Below are positions 17,400-27,481 of a DNA stretch of 64,000 nucleotides, one piece after another. The position numbers were made by a program, and so were the translations under genes. Source of the DNA: Spirosoma arboris (lineage in GTDB: Bacteria; Bacteroidota; Bacteroidia; Cytophagales; Spirosomataceae). The notes under the pieces are model-generated. The model saw nothing but the letters and a program-made list of their open reading frames with translations, searched no databases and was not told the origin of the DNA. Positions within the stretch are counted from its first letter, which is position 1; the number at the start of each line of letters is the position of its first letter. The DNA lies in contig NZ_WPIN01000007.1 in the NCBI RefSeq assembly GCF_009754945.1, positions 186,001 to 250,000 on the forward strand. The letters run 5' to 3'.

Positions 17400-19544
17400 T
17401 TATTTGCTTGCCATTTCCTTTAAACTCGCTACGCCCATATTCCAGAGAATAAAGGAGTAAATATCCGCAGCGGTTTCGATATTCTTTTTGGTGTTGCTGG
17501 CACCGTGGCCCGAGTTGGTATCAATGCGAATTAACACTGGGTTTGAGCCTTTATACACTTCCTGCAAAGTAGCCGCATATTTGAATGAATGAGCCGGTAC
17601 CACCCGATCATCGTGGTCGGCGGTAGTGATTAGTGTTGCGGGGTAGTTTATGCCAGGCTTGATATTTTGTATGGGTGAGTAAGCATACAGAGCCTTAAAC
17701 TCCTCAGCATTGTCGCTGCTGCCATAATCGGCAATCCAGTTCCAGCCAATGGTGAATTTATGGAACCGAAGCATATCCATCACACCCACCTGCGGAATAG
17801 CCACCCGGAATAATTCAGGCCGCTGATTCATAACGGCACCCACCAATAATCCGCCGTTTGATCCACCCTGGATCGCCAATTTGGCCGGACTGGTGTATTT
17901 TTGAGCAATGAGGTATTCGGCAGCGGCAATAAAATCATCGAACACATTTTGCTTTTTGAGCTTCATACCCTGTTCATGCCATTTCTCGCCGTATTCGCTA
18001 CCGCCCCGTAAGTTGGCCTGCGCGTAAACACCGCCCTGCTCTAGAAATGGAATCCGAAATGGGCTAAAGGAAGGTGGCAAGCTGATATTAAATCCGCCAT
18101 AGCCATAGAGTAGTGTCGGGTTGGTACCATCCAGTTTCAAGCCCTTACGATAGGTCAGGAACATTGGTACTTTGGTCCCATCTTTACTCGTATAAAATAC
18201 TTGTTTCGTTTCGTAATCGGCTGGCTTGAAATCTACTTCGGGAGCGCGGAAAACCGTGCTTTTCCGAGTTGCAATATCATAGCGATAAATGGTTGGTGGA
18301 AAGGTAAATGAGGTAAATGTATAGAAGACAAATTTATCGTCTTTCTCGCCACCAAATCCTCCTGCTGTACCAACAGCGGGCAGTTGCACTTCACTCTCGC
18401 GTTTCCCCATGTAATCGAATACGTCAATTTTCGACGTCACGTCTTTTGAGTATTCAACAAACAATTTTCCACCTGCCGCGCTGACACTGTTCTCCGCAAT
18501 AGGTTCAGGCTGTTCAGCAATCAGGGGTGAAAAGGTTTTCTTTTTCGTGTCGAATGCAACGACTTTACTATTGGGCGCTTTTTCGTTGGTTAAGATTAAC
18601 AATCGCTCACCGTCGTTATCGATTACATTGTAACTAAAATTACTAACTTCAGCTACAACTGGCGAAAAGGTCTTCTCTACAGCCTTCACATCCATAAAAA
18701 ACAATGAATTCCCATCTTTTCCCTGTCCCCGATCACTTACGGTTAGTAAAGCAAATCGCTCATCATCGGTCGTGCTGACAATATGAAACCGTTGTGGATT
18801 TTTCGGATCTTCATATACCAATCGATCGGCTGATTGGGACGTATTCAGTTTGTGGAAAAACACCTGATGGTTTTCATTTTTGGCGGCTAATGCGCTTCCT
18901 TCTGGTTTAGGATATCGACTATAATAAAATCCATCGCCCTGCCAGGCAGCCCCCGACACTTTTACCCACTCAATTTTATCTGGCAAATACGTCTTGGTAG
19001 CCAGATCCATAATCTGATATTCCTGCCAGTCGGAGCCACCTTTCGATAAACCAACAACTGCATATTTACCATCTTTCGACAAGGAGAAAGCCCCTAAACG
19101 AGTCGTACCATCGGCCGATAGTTTGTTCGGATCAATTACCAGTTCAGGCTTTGCGGATGCATCAAGTCCCTTTTGTCTATAAAGCACAGCCTGATTTTGA
19201 AGGCCATCGTTTTTCGAGAAATAGAACCAGTCTCCTTTCCGACTTGGTGACGAATATTTTGGGTAATTGTATATTTTTTCCAGGCGATCCTGAAACTGTT
19301 TCCGATAGGGAATTTGGGCTAAATAGTCGAATGTGACTTTATTTTCAGCCTTAACCCAGTCTGCCGTTTCGGTCGAACGGTCGTCTTCAAGCCAGCGATA
19401 GGGATCGGCAACCTGGGTGCCATGATACGTATCAACCTGATCGGTTTTACGGGCTTGTGGATAAGTCAGTGGGTGGGTGGCCTGCCCCAACGCCATAGAT
19501 GAGCTCAGCATGAAATACAATTGAATAGAATTAGGAAATCGCAT
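17400..19544 (-). CDS. Prolyl oligopeptidase, S9A family, exported
   Basis: 714 residues from ATG 19544 with a probable signal peptide (residues 1-20, ending ALG|Q). It cuts short peptides after proline. After the N-terminal TYPQARKTDQVDTYHG and DPYRWLEDD comes a seven-bladed propeller (~80-435), then the alpha/beta hydrolase domain. The catalytic triad is Ser562 (GGSNGG), Asp645 (DHDDRVVP) and His680 (SGHG), close to the porcine numbering 554/641/680. All key residues are present. It is monocistronic, likely periplasmic, and probably serves peptide scavenging. Confidence 0.93.
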   Translation of the reverse strand: MRFPNSIQLYFMLSSSMALGQATHPLTYPQARKTDQVDTYHGTQVADPYRWLEDDRSTETADWVKAENKVTFDYLAQIPYRKQFQDRLEKIYNYPKYSSPSRKGDWFYFSKNDGLQNQAVLYRQKGLDASAKPELVIDPNKLSADGTTRLGAFSLSKDGKYAVVGLSKGGSDWQEYQIMDLATKTYLPDKIEWVKVSGAAWQGDGFYYSRYPKPEGSALAAKNENHQVFFHKLNTSQSADRLVYEDPKNPQRFHIVSTTDDERFALLTVSDRGQGKDGNSLFFMDVKAVEKTFSPVVAEVSNFSYNVIDNDGERLLILTNEKAPNSKVVAFDTKKKTFSPLIAEQPEPIAENSVSAAGGKLFVEYSKDVTSKIDVFDYMGKRESEVQLPAVGTAGGFGGEKDDKFVFYTFTSFTFPPTIYRYDIATRKSTVFRAPEVDFKPADYETKQVFYTSKDGTKVPMFLTYRKGLKLDGTNPTLLYGYGGFNISLPPSFSPFRIPFLEQGGVYAQANLRGGSEYGEKWHEQGMKLKKQNVFDDFIAAAEYLIAQKYTSPAKLAIQGGSNGGLLVGAVMNQRPELFRVAIPQVGVMDMLRFHKFTIGWNWIADYGSSDNAEEFKALYAYSPIQNIKPGINYPATLITTADHDDRVVPAHSFKYAATLQEVYKGSNPVLIRIDTNSGHGASNTKKNIETAADIYSFILWNMGVASLKEMASK

Positions 19545-19746
19545 AAATTGATGAAGGTTAGAGAAAAGCGCGCCAATCGTTCTACGAATTTACAGTAAAC
19601 CGCATTACACCCCGGTATTATTCAGGCATTATTGCGCCAGCTTAATCACGATGGCATAAAAATGGTATTTATTAGTTGACAAACTTGGATATTCAGTAAA
19701 TAGATAGCTCATTTACAGTACCTTCCTAAAACTATACTTTATTCTC

Positions 19747-22700
19747 ATGAGGCAATTTGGCTTCTTATGTCTGCACTTACTATTCTGGAGCCTGTTGCCT
19801 CAGCCTGGGTGGACACAATCAGCCTCGTTGGGTACTGTTTTTCGAATCGACCACATCGGTGTCAGCGATGGCCTGGCCCAGGGATCGGTTTATTACATGC
19901 TAAAAGATACGCGTGGATTTCTATGGCTTGGTACTCAGGACGGACTGAATCGCTATGATGGACATCGCTTTCGTACCTATCGTCCGGCACTGGGTAAGGA
20001 TGGCTCCATTCAGCCCGGTACCATCCGGGGCATTAATATTTTTGGCATCGTTGAAGACTCCGATGGTAACTTGTGGGTCGGTACTGAAGAGGGGTTAAAC
20101 CGCTACGATCGCAAGAGAGATCGATTCGATTATTTCTCTGTCAACAACCCTGGAGTTAGACGTACTCGCCAGAGCAGTCGTACAATTCCATTTTTCATTA
20201 ATCAAACCGAACTGATTTACCTTAGTGACTCCGAAGGGTTGGTTCAGTTCGATTATCGAAAGCGGCATAAAACCATTCTGGCGGCCAATCTGCATCCCAC
20301 GAAAGAATACGACCTACAAAGCTCGGCTGTGCGGACACCTTCGGGCGATATCTGGTTGCATGCATCTACGGGTCTACTTCGCTATAATTTGACGAGTCGC
20401 AAGCTCTCTCACTATTTTAGTAACCATCCACATAATCTATTCGGACCAGCTCAAGTTATCTTTTCATTTTATATTGACTCTGATGGCATTGCCTGGCTTG
20501 GTACAGGAACAGGGCTTATCCGGTTTGATTATCGTCAGTCCACTTATCAAACGTATGCAACTGTTGGTGCTAACCCCATCAGTGCTATTTATAGCCTTGC
20601 CTCCGATCAGCGTGGGCGGCTATGGCTCGGGACTCAGAACGATGGTGTACTCTATTTCGATAAGCGATCGAGGTTGTTTGGTCGGGTTTACAATTCCATG
20701 CGAAATGCTCCCCGGTTGAGTGAGTTTAGAGTCAGTAAAATCTATACCGATAACCTGGGGATTGTCTGGGCCAATACAGATCCTGATGGTTTGGCCCGCA
20801 TTATTCCTGATGCCTTTCTGTTCGGAGGTATTACTAAAAATCAGACTATTGATACGGTACCATCTGACAAAAAACTGAGCAATTACACTATTCGGGGATT
20901 TCTAGAGGAACGGTTCGACCGCCTTTGGGTCCTTACTCAAAACGGCATCAATATTCTGGATCCGCGCACGAATCGAGTTATCGACCGATATCTTACCAGT
21001 AATCCGTCAACAAGCGGCCCTATTCGGGGTATTGCCAGAAGCCTGTATCGTGATCCACAGCGACGTATCTGGGTAGGTAGACCAGGTGGCGTGATGGCAT
21101 TTGATCCAAAAACCGAAACATTCGAATCTATTTTATTTCCGTCATCCCACAGCTTAGTAAGTGCTAATTACGTACGAAACATGGTTAGCATTTCGGATAC
21201 GATGTTGGTGGCGGCCACAGAAGATGGTCTGTATGCACTAAATACACGCCGACGAAACTGGTCAAAAGTATCCATTCTGGCAGATCAGAATATTTTTAGC
21301 CTCTGGTACGATACTACCGCCCAACAGCTATGGGTTGGCACCTACCTAAATGGCTATTACTGCTACCAAGTATCCCAGACCGGAGGGTCTCAGACTGGAA
21401 AGTCGCCAGCTCGTGCAATAAAACCACTCAACTGGCACTTTGTCAGATCAGGATTAAAAGGCTACATGGTACTTCACATTCGACCTGATGCCAGCAAGCA
21501 AACCATCTGGCTTTCCTCCGATCATGGCGCTGTAGCGCTAAACGCTCATACCGGCCAGTTCCGTTTATATACCGAACGTCAGGGCCTTGCCAACTCATTC
21601 GTATATAGTACCATTACAGATGCTCAGAACAAAATCTGGATGAGCACAAACCGAGGTATCTCGCGGCTAGACCCAACCACGCAGGCAATAAAAAATTTCA
21701 CCCCTAACGATGGTCTACAAGGGTACGAATTCAATGGAAATGCGTTCGTGCGTCTGGCAAATGGTGAATTGTTTTTTGGGGGTGTCAATGGCTTTAATCG
21801 GTTTCGGCCAGATGCCTTTCACAGCAGCTCATTTAATCCTTATGTTCACATTTATTCGTTGAGTATCAATGAAGTGCCATTTAGCACAGACACCTACGTT
21901 GGCGAAGCGACCCGTATTAATTTAGATCACACCCAAAATACACTCGCCCTGGAATTTGCCGCGCTGGATTTCTTCAGCAATGGTCAAAATAACTATCAAT
22001 ATCAGTTAACTGGCTACGACGACTATTGGGTAATGGCTGGCGAACGTAACTATGTCCGATACGCAAATCTTCCTCCAGGCGATTATACGTTTCAGGTAAA
22101 AGCCGCTAATCAGGACGGTCACTGGAGCCACCGTATTCACAAGCTTTTAATTCATATTGAGCCGCCTTTCTGGCGAACCATATCATTTGTTCTAATCGTT
22201 ATTTTATTGATTGTACTCGCCGTCTGGGGGTGGATTCGCCAACGCGAGAATAGCATCCGTCAACAGGAGGTAGACCGTCTGCGACTATCGTATGATATAC
22301 AGGAGCAGGTAAAAAAAGATATCGCCCGAGATCTGCACGACGAAATTGGAACCCGGTTGGCCACCATTAAACTCTATACCACTCAGCTTACACAGTTGGC
22401 AGGCGAAAGCCCGAAGCTATCGGCGCTCAAGTCCACTATATTTCTGTTAATCAACGATACGATTGGCGACGTTAGAAACCTGCTTAGAAAATTAAATCCA
22501 CAAACGCTGGAGCGGCATGGTTACGTAGCGGCCGTCGATGAATTGTTTTCCCGAATTAGTGACAGTGGCGTTATTAATGCCCAATTTATACTTAGCGAAA
22601 TAACGGAAGATACGAATCGATTTCCGGCCGATACCGAAGTAATGTTGTATCGAATTACGCAGGAATTGGTCAACAATTCGCTTAAACATGCGAATGCCAC

Positions 22701-22971
22701 TCGTATAGAACTTCACATGGTACACCAGCCCGACCGTATTGTCTTAATCTACCATGATAACGGTCTTGGCTTCAACTATGAGCAGGCAAAAAAAAAAGCA
22801 ACAGGCTTGGGAATCAGCAACATCGAATCACGAGTAGCTCTGCTGGGTGGTCGAATTTCCTGGCAAAGTAAGTCAACTCACGGTGTTCAGGCAACAATAG
22901 AAATCCCCTTCGGTTCAGTTATCAAACAGCGGGCTCCTAAAACACCTACTAATCTATCCCAATCAAATTAG
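19747..22971 (+). CDS. Two-component propeller sensor histidine kinase
   Basis: 1074 residues from ATG 19747 with a signal peptide (~1-23). Residues ~30-690 form periplasmic Reg_prop beta-propellers with repeated DxxGxLWxGTxxGLxRYD motifs. A Y_Y_Y domain (~700-800, NNYQYQLTGYDDYW) and one membrane helix (~808-832) follow. A HisKA_3 domain carries RDLHDEIGTRLA with phospho-acceptor His864, and then comes a HATPase_c domain (ELVNNSLKHA, DNGLGF, GLGISNI). Unlike hybrid kinases it has no receiver or DNA-binding domain, so it needs a separate LuxR-type response regulator. None is encoded in the window. Ligands for this class are often sugars or sugar polymers. Confidence 0.93.
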   Translation: MRQFGFLCLHLLFWSLLPQPGWTQSASLGTVFRIDHIGVSDGLAQGSVYYMLKDTRGFLWLGTQDGLNRYDGHRFRTYRPALGKDGSIQPGTIRGINIFGIVEDSDGNLWVGTEEGLNRYDRKRDRFDYFSVNNPGVRRTRQSSRTIPFFINQTELIYLSDSEGLVQFDYRKRHKTILAANLHPTKEYDLQSSAVRTPSGDIWLHASTGLLRYNLTSRKLSHYFSNHPHNLFGPAQVIFSFYIDSDGIAWLGTGTGLIRFDYRQSTYQTYATVGANPISAIYSLASDQRGRLWLGTQNDGVLYFDKRSRLFGRVYNSMRNAPRLSEFRVSKIYTDNLGIVWANTDPDGLARIIPDAFLFGGITKNQTIDTVPSDKKLSNYTIRGFLEERFDRLWVLTQNGINILDPRTNRVIDRYLTSNPSTSGPIRGIARSLYRDPQRRIWVGRPGGVMAFDPKTETFESILFPSSHSLVSANYVRNMVSISDTMLVAATEDGLYALNTRRRNWSKVSILADQNIFSLWYDTTAQQLWVGTYLNGYYCYQVSQTGGSQTGKSPARAIKPLNWHFVRSGLKGYMVLHIRPDASKQTIWLSSDHGAVALNAHTGQFRLYTERQGLANSFVYSTITDAQNKIWMSTNRGISRLDPTTQAIKNFTPNDGLQGYEFNGNAFVRLANGELFFGGVNGFNRFRPDAFHSSSFNPYVHIYSLSINEVPFSTDTYVGEATRINLDHTQNTLALEFAALDFFSNGQNNYQYQLTGYDDYWVMAGERNYVRYANLPPGDYTFQVKAANQDGHWSHRIHKLLIHIEPPFWRTISFVLIVILLIVLAVWGWIRQRENSIRQQEVDRLRLSYDIQEQVKKDIARDLHDEIGTRLATIKLYTTQLTQLAGESPKLSALKSTIFLLINDTIGDVRNLLRKLNPQTLERHGYVAAVDELFSRISDSGVINAQFILSEITEDTNRFPADTEVMLYRITQELVNNSLKHANATRIELHMVHQPDRIVLIYHDNGLGFNYEQAKKKATGLGISNIESRVALLGGRISWQSKSTHGVQATIEIPFGSVIKQRAPKTPTNLSQSN

Positions 22972-23055
22972 GTCGCTTACAAATAACTTCTATAGATTTT
23001 GATAATCAGAGCAATAGCAGCAAAAGAATCAATTAGAATCTAGCTTGACCAAGCA

Positions 23056-23598
23056 CTAGAATTGGTCGTCAATCGGGCTCACAACGCGGGGGATTAGCCC
23101 CTGTGAATCATGACGGAGCAACATCTCAAATAGTAATACGGTAGCCGCAGCGTCACCCTGAGCACGATGTCTGCCATTAAGTGGAATACCAAGCGAACGG
23201 CAAAGTTTCCCTAAACTATACGAAGGATAACCCGGAATCAACTTACGGCTCGTCCGAACAGTGCAAAGTGTACGGCGGAAAAAATCGTGCCCTAACCAGT
23301 TCAGTTCTTTCTGAATAAAACTAAAATCAAAACCGACGTTATGAGCCACAAAAACAGCATCCTCTGTAATTCGGAGCACTTCCTCAGCAACATCGGCAAA
23401 TGTGGGCGCATCCTGAACCATCTCCTCAGTAATACCGGTCAGATGCCGGATAAACGGTGGGATTGGACAGCCAGGATTCAACAACGTGTGAAACGAATCA
23501 ACAATTTGCTGACCGTCGTGGCGGAAGATGGCAATTTCAGTAAGACGGGCAGGGCCTTTTACACCCCCGGTTGTTTCAACGTCAACGATACAATACAC
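23056..23598 (-). CDS. 3'-5' exonuclease, DnaQ/epsilon type
   Basis: 180 residues if translation starts at GTG 23598, giving (M)YCIVDVETTGG as in relatives. A TTG at 23664 would add 22 residues without family support. The three exonuclease motifs are complete: ExoI DVETTG, ExoII HNVGFDFSF, and ExoIII HRAQGDAAAT with the general base His. Bacteroidota carry stand-alone or UvrC-linked forms of this domain; here it stands alone. It removes nucleotides from 3' ends in replication or repair, or acts on RNA. It is convergent with the kinase gene. Confidence 0.85.
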   Translation of the reverse strand: MYCIVDVETTGGVKGPARLTEIAIFRHDGQQIVDSFHTLLNPGCPIPPFIRHLTGITEEMVQDAPTFADVAEEVLRITEDAVFVAHNVGFDFSFIQKELNWLGHDFFRRTLCTVRTSRKLIPGYPSYSLGKLCRSLGIPLNGRHRAQGDAAATVLLFEMLLRHDSQGLIPRVVSPIDDQF

Positions 23599-23693
23599 TA
23601 ATGAATCGATTAGCGCTCGACCAAATTTCGGCGCGTTTATCAGTAAACAGTTTTCAACTCGCAATGAGTTCGCTCGTTGCGAGCTGGCAAAGC

Positions 23694-25214
23694 CTATTCC
23701 TGAACAGTAGGTAGCGGCAAAGATGCCTGCAAAGGTCGGAATGGAATTGGTTTACGAGCAACTACTCCCTGACGAATTAATCGGAGCGTATAATCCAATA
23801 CATAATCGCGGTTGGTCATTAGATCATCGTAATTGCGTGTAACAGTAAAGTCAGGTTCAACTGTAAAGCCATTAGCGCGATCGGGGCCAACAGCATGGGT
23901 TAATTTTTTCAGAGGGATACGAACCTGAAGCCGCGAATAAGGCAACGTTATGGTTTTAAAATGACCGGCAAAATCACCCCAGTAAGCGCTTCCACTAGCC
24001 TCGCCCACAAATGTACCCATACCTGCATCCAGGGTTTTTGCTAATACCGACGTCGTTGCAGAAAAAGACGCACCATTCATCAGAAAATACAGGTTTCCGG
24101 TAAACGCATCCTTATGACGAGGCCGATAACGATGATGAGATGAGCGACTGGCAAACCCACCCGCCTTGTCGGATTTATATTGCAGGCTAAAATTCAGCGC
24201 CGACAGTGGATTCCATCGGGTAATGAGTTCGGCACGAGCGGCCCGTTTCATTTCCTCCTGTTCCATAATTCGAAACGGTTTGGGCATCCAATAACGTAAC
24301 AACCGGGCAGAATTTAGTACAACGCCACCACCATTGCCTTGCATATCAACGACAAGATTCTGAACATTTTCTTGCTTTAATTGCCTGAAAGCCTGTTTCA
24401 GACGGCGGTTAAATGCCCATTGAAAGGGGTCTTTCTTTTTCAATCCCATAAACGATGCCACCCGTAATACAGCTGTATGCGTGAGCGTGTCAACAACACG
24501 GACAGATAGATTGACAGGTTGATTTAGTTCAACACCATACCGACGTCGTATCGTTGCTTTAAAATTACTCAGGTTTGGACATCTCAGGCGCGTTTTCCGA
24601 ACGAGTGTATCGCCAGCAAGCCGATACGAAATTGAAACCGAATCGGCAGACCCATACCAGGCTGCATAATAGTCTGCGAACTGCACCAGACTCCACTGCC
24701 GACGCCCCGTCAAGTTATCTCCATCGGACCCAGAGTGGTCAGATTCCATCAGTTCACGGTGCAAATCTGCGATTGTACGATCGTTAATCGTGATCAGTTC
24801 TGTGCCACGCTGAAGACTTGTATCGGCCGAAACATTGTGACTGATAAAGTATTTGCTATCGACGGGCCGAATATAAAATGGCAGAAAACGTGTCTGCTTG
24901 CCAATGTAGTTCTTCCGGTGATTCAGGTTCGTATGCCCGTCTTTAATTGCTGTGACAAACGGACTAACGTTGTGATAAAACGAAAGATAATCCATCGGCG
25001 CCGTCAGCCGGTTGTAAAGCGAATCGTAGAGCTGCTCCATTCGGGGTTTGGGCGTATAATAGCCCATTCCAGGATGGAGCAAATCCAGTTTACGCTTGAG
25101 ATAAGTAAAGTCGGTTCGGGCCTGAGCGGCAGTAATCGTCTGGGCGGGTGCCATTAGGCCAACCATCCCGATTAGCAAGCCCGTTAAGCAAAGAGTTTGG
25201 CCAATCTTCATCAT
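23694..25214 (-). CDS. S41 family (C-terminal processing-like) peptidase
   Basis: 506 residues from ATG 25214; alternatives are GTG 25217 and ATG 25211. The signal peptide ends near residue 24 (GLMAPA|Q). An N-terminal helical region (DFTYLKRKLDLLHPGMGYY) precedes a degenerate PDZ-like part (GTELITINDRTIADL). The catalytic S41 fold carries NLVVDMQGNGGGVV and the serine in MNGASFSATTS, then GEASGSAYWGDF. S41 proteases cut exported proteins near the C-terminus. The substrate is unknown. It is monocistronic. Confidence 0.87.
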   Translation of the reverse strand: MMKIGQTLCLTGLLIGMVGLMAPAQTITAAQARTDFTYLKRKLDLLHPGMGYYTPKPRMEQLYDSLYNRLTAPMDYLSFYHNVSPFVTAIKDGHTNLNHRKNYIGKQTRFLPFYIRPVDSKYFISHNVSADTSLQRGTELITINDRTIADLHRELMESDHSGSDGDNLTGRRQWSLVQFADYYAAWYGSADSVSISYRLAGDTLVRKTRLRCPNLSNFKATIRRRYGVELNQPVNLSVRVVDTLTHTAVLRVASFMGLKKKDPFQWAFNRRLKQAFRQLKQENVQNLVVDMQGNGGGVVLNSARLLRYWMPKPFRIMEQEEMKRAARAELITRWNPLSALNFSLQYKSDKAGGFASRSSHHRYRPRHKDAFTGNLYFLMNGASFSATTSVLAKTLDAGMGTFVGEASGSAYWGDFAGHFKTITLPYSRLQVRIPLKKLTHAVGPDRANGFTVEPDFTVTRNYDDLMTNRDYVLDYTLRLIRQGVVARKPIPFRPLQASLPLPTVQE

Positions 25215-25398
25215 CACACGTTACGGTAGCAATCTGCCTTTTCAGACAGGGCACTATTTGTAGTGTGAAGATAAGATTTGGCCTAACTATAATCAAGCGA
25301 AATTGTTTAAGGATTGATTAAAATTTTGCGTCTGAATCAAAAAACCGTTCAATTCGTAAGCTATTTATTCTTTATCAATACGTCATAAACACACTCTA

Positions 25399-25608
25399 CT
25401 AGCTGTCTTTGCGATGCGGGATCACCGTCCAGTGTTTCGAGCCGGGTAGATGTTCGGCAACAATAGCAGCCGCTACTTCTTCCAGATTTTCTTCATTCGT
25501 CGTGAAAAACAGGCTTTTAGACTGATCGTCACTCTGAGTTACACGCACCTCATAATATTCATTGTGGTGCTCGATGGTATGCTTTTCGACAAGTTTGTAT
25601 TGTGCCAT
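25399..25608 (-). CDS. Small conserved-looking hypothetical protein
   Basis: 69 residues from ATG 25608: MAQYKLVEKHTIEHHNEYY followed by a Gln/Asp/Ser turn, LFFTTNEENLEEVAAAIVAEH and a His/Lys-rich end. It has alternating strands and one helix, no signal peptide and no membrane segment. Codon use and composition look like a real cytoplasmic protein. I do not recognise a family. It lies 47 bases upstream of the EamA transporter's end on the same strand. Confidence 0.6.
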   Translation of the reverse strand: MAQYKLVEKHTIEHHNEYYEVRVTQSDDQSKSLFFTTNEENLEEVAAAIVAEHLPGSKHWTVIPHRKDS

Positions 25609-25655
25609 GGTAGAGAAATAGTTAGGTAGGAATAACTTACAAGTTGGAAAGATAG

Positions 25656-26561
25656 TTATCCGAGCACAGTAATTAGTACAGCTCCAGCCACCATAATACC
25701 TGCTCCAATGAGTTTTCGGAGAATACCCTGCTCACTAAAAAATTGATAACCGAATAATACACTTACCAGGGCTGAGATCTGAAACAGTGCCAGTGCATAC
25801 CCAACTGGCATATTCGCCAAGGCAATATTACTCGCCATCTGCGTTACGCCAACCGCTGCACATAAAGCCAGATAGGTCGTTTTCTGCGAAAGAAGGACTT
25901 CTACCTGGCTCCTCCAGGTTGTCCGCATGGTTAATGAAATCCAGACAAAGGTGAAGCCGAAGCCCAAAACGCACCAGTAAAAAAAAGCAATAGTTGGCGT
26001 TGATAGAATAATCGCTTTTTTTAGAAATGCTCCATCAATCGCCGAAAGCACCAAAGCCGCCAGTCGCAATCTGACTTCCGGCCGCTGAAACAACCCGTTA
26101 GTGGACAAATTTTCACTTCCGCTACGTTGTTGCTTATCATTTAGTACTACATAACTTCCGGCCACAATCAGCACTACGCCAGCCAATCCCCACCAGCCCG
26201 GAATCTCGTTCAATAAAAATATACTGAACAGCATACCAACTACGGCTTTATAGGCATTAATAGGACCGAGTACCGATAAATCACCGATGTGCATTGCCCG
26301 TACCAGAAACACATTCCCAAACATTGCAAACAGACTACTTACCAGCATACTTTGCCAGAACTCAATCGATAAGCCATAAAAACGAAGTTGCGGCCAGAAG
26401 ATCAAACCAACCAACGTTAAAACTCCATAGGTAACCGACATGATAAACAGCGGATTGGCTGCCCGTTGAGTAAGTTGTTTCTGAAATACGTTGGAGAGCG
26501 GGTTAGCAATTATGCGTACCAGAACGGCAAAGGAAGTAAGTGTCAAAATGGTTAGGAGCAT
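25656..26561 (-). CDS. EamA/DMT superfamily transporter
   Basis: 301 residues from ATG 26561, about ten membrane helices in two five-helix halves, as in the drug/metabolite transporter superfamily. GPINAYKAVVGMLFSIFLLNE closes the first half and ALFQISALVSVLFGYQFFSEQ the second, the usual EamA helix 4-5 signatures. Such carriers move amino acids, nucleotides or other metabolites out of or into the cell. Nothing nearby indicates the substrate. Confidence 0.87.
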   Translation of the reverse strand: MLLTILTLTSFAVLVRIIANPLSNVFQKQLTQRAANPLFIMSVTYGVLTLVGLIFWPQLRFYGLSIEFWQSMLVSSLFAMFGNVFLVRAMHIGDLSVLGPINAYKAVVGMLFSIFLLNEIPGWWGLAGVVLIVAGSYVVLNDKQQRSGSENLSTNGLFQRPEVRLRLAALVLSAIDGAFLKKAIILSTPTIAFFYWCVLGFGFTFVWISLTMRTTWRSQVEVLLSQKTTYLALCAAVGVTQMASNIALANMPVGYALALFQISALVSVLFGYQFFSEQGILRKLIGAGIMVAGAVLITVLG

Positions 26562-26772
26562 AATGAAGCATCGAAATCAGTACACATAGTATATCAAATG
26601 GGGTAGAAGGCAAATTAAAATTTAGCGCTGTTACCAAGTTTTTTTAGACAAGTTTATAGGATTAACTGGATTTTAGGCGCTCTTCAGCGCTGTTAATCCC
26701 ATAATACTGCCAAAAATCACTATGCCTCAAACCTTTTTCAACACATCACTTTCCTGATTAACAAACATTTCG

Positions 26773-26780
26773 TACCTTTG
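26773..26780 (+). promoter_or_regulatory. -7 element of the DUF177-rpmF-plsX operon
   Basis: TACCTTTG is an exact fit to TAnnTTTG, 45 bases before the GTG start of the DUF177 gene. The surrounding CGTACCTTTGCGG is typical of strong Bacteroidota promoters. The -33 element is not clear. Confidence 0.6.
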
Positions 26781-26824
26781 CGGTCTTATTTTTGACAGGG
26801 CCGCCGAAGCGGAGAGAAACAGAA

Positions 26825-27370
26825 GTGAATCCATTACGCGCATACGACATTCACATTGTCGGTCTGGACAACAAACGCTACGAGTACGATTTTACGTCGG
26901 ACACGTCGTTTTTTGTCGCTATGGATCAGGAGTTGATCAAAGCCGGAAACGTTGAGACGCATCTAATACTCGAAAAGTCAGAAACGATGATTCGACTAGA
27001 TTTTCACATCGTAGGTATGGTTGAACAAACCTGCGACCGGAGCCTGGACGAATACGATGAGCCTGTTGATACAGAACAGACGATGTTACTCAAGTTCGGT
27101 GATCACAACGAAGAGTTGAGCGACGAAATTGAACTCATCGAACGGAGTACAACAACGATTAATGTAGCCCGCTACATTTTTGAATTCATCAGCTTGTCAC
27201 TTCCCATGAAACGGCTTCACCCCCGCTTCCGGGACGAAGACGATGATGACGATGATCAGAATGGTAAAGTTATTTATCGTTCTGGTGACGAAGAAGCAAA
27301 TAACGATGCAGACGACCAGTCGGCTATTGATCCTCGCTGGGCCGCTTTGCGAAAACTGAGTGATAACTAA
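26825..27370 (+). CDS. DUF177 (YceD-like) protein
   Basis: 181 residues from GTG 26825, chosen because family members begin MNPLRxYDI; an upstream TTG at 26792 adds 11 unlikely residues. The body has FHIVGMVEQTCDRSLDEYD and DEIELIE. The C-terminal half has LPMKRLHPRF and then an acidic run RDEDDDDDDQ. YceD-like proteins precede rpmF throughout bacteria and are linked to 23S rRNA accumulation or ribosome biogenesis. It leads the operon and is followed by rpmF after a 111-base hairpin-forming spacer. Confidence 0.9.
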   Translation: MNPLRAYDIHIVGLDNKRYEYDFTSDTSFFVAMDQELIKAGNVETHLILEKSETMIRLDFHIVGMVEQTCDRSLDEYDEPVDTEQTMLLKFGDHNEELSDEIELIERSTTTINVARYIFEFISLSLPMKRLHPRFRDEDDDDDDQNGKVIYRSGDEEANNDADDQSAIDPRWAALRKLSDN

Positions 27371-27373
27371 ATG

Positions 27374-27475
27374 AAGTTATAGAGTTATAACGTTGTAGAC
27401 CGGGCCGCCGTAGCGGTTTCATAGCCCCTGCAACCACCAACTCTACAACTCAATAACTTGACAATTTTATAACTT
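27374..27475. repeat. Spacer-filling imperfect inverted repeat, DUF177-rpmF
   Basis: AAGTTATAGAGTTATAACG... (27374-27399) is the imperfect reverse complement of TCTACAACTCAATAACTTG...TATAACTT (27442-27475). Left and right arms share TTGTAGA/TCTACAA and AAGTTATA/TATAACTT. The hairpin starts 3 bases after the stop codon and ends 6 bases before the rpmF ATG, filling the whole gap. Confidence 0.6.
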
Positions 27476-27481
27476 AAGAAA

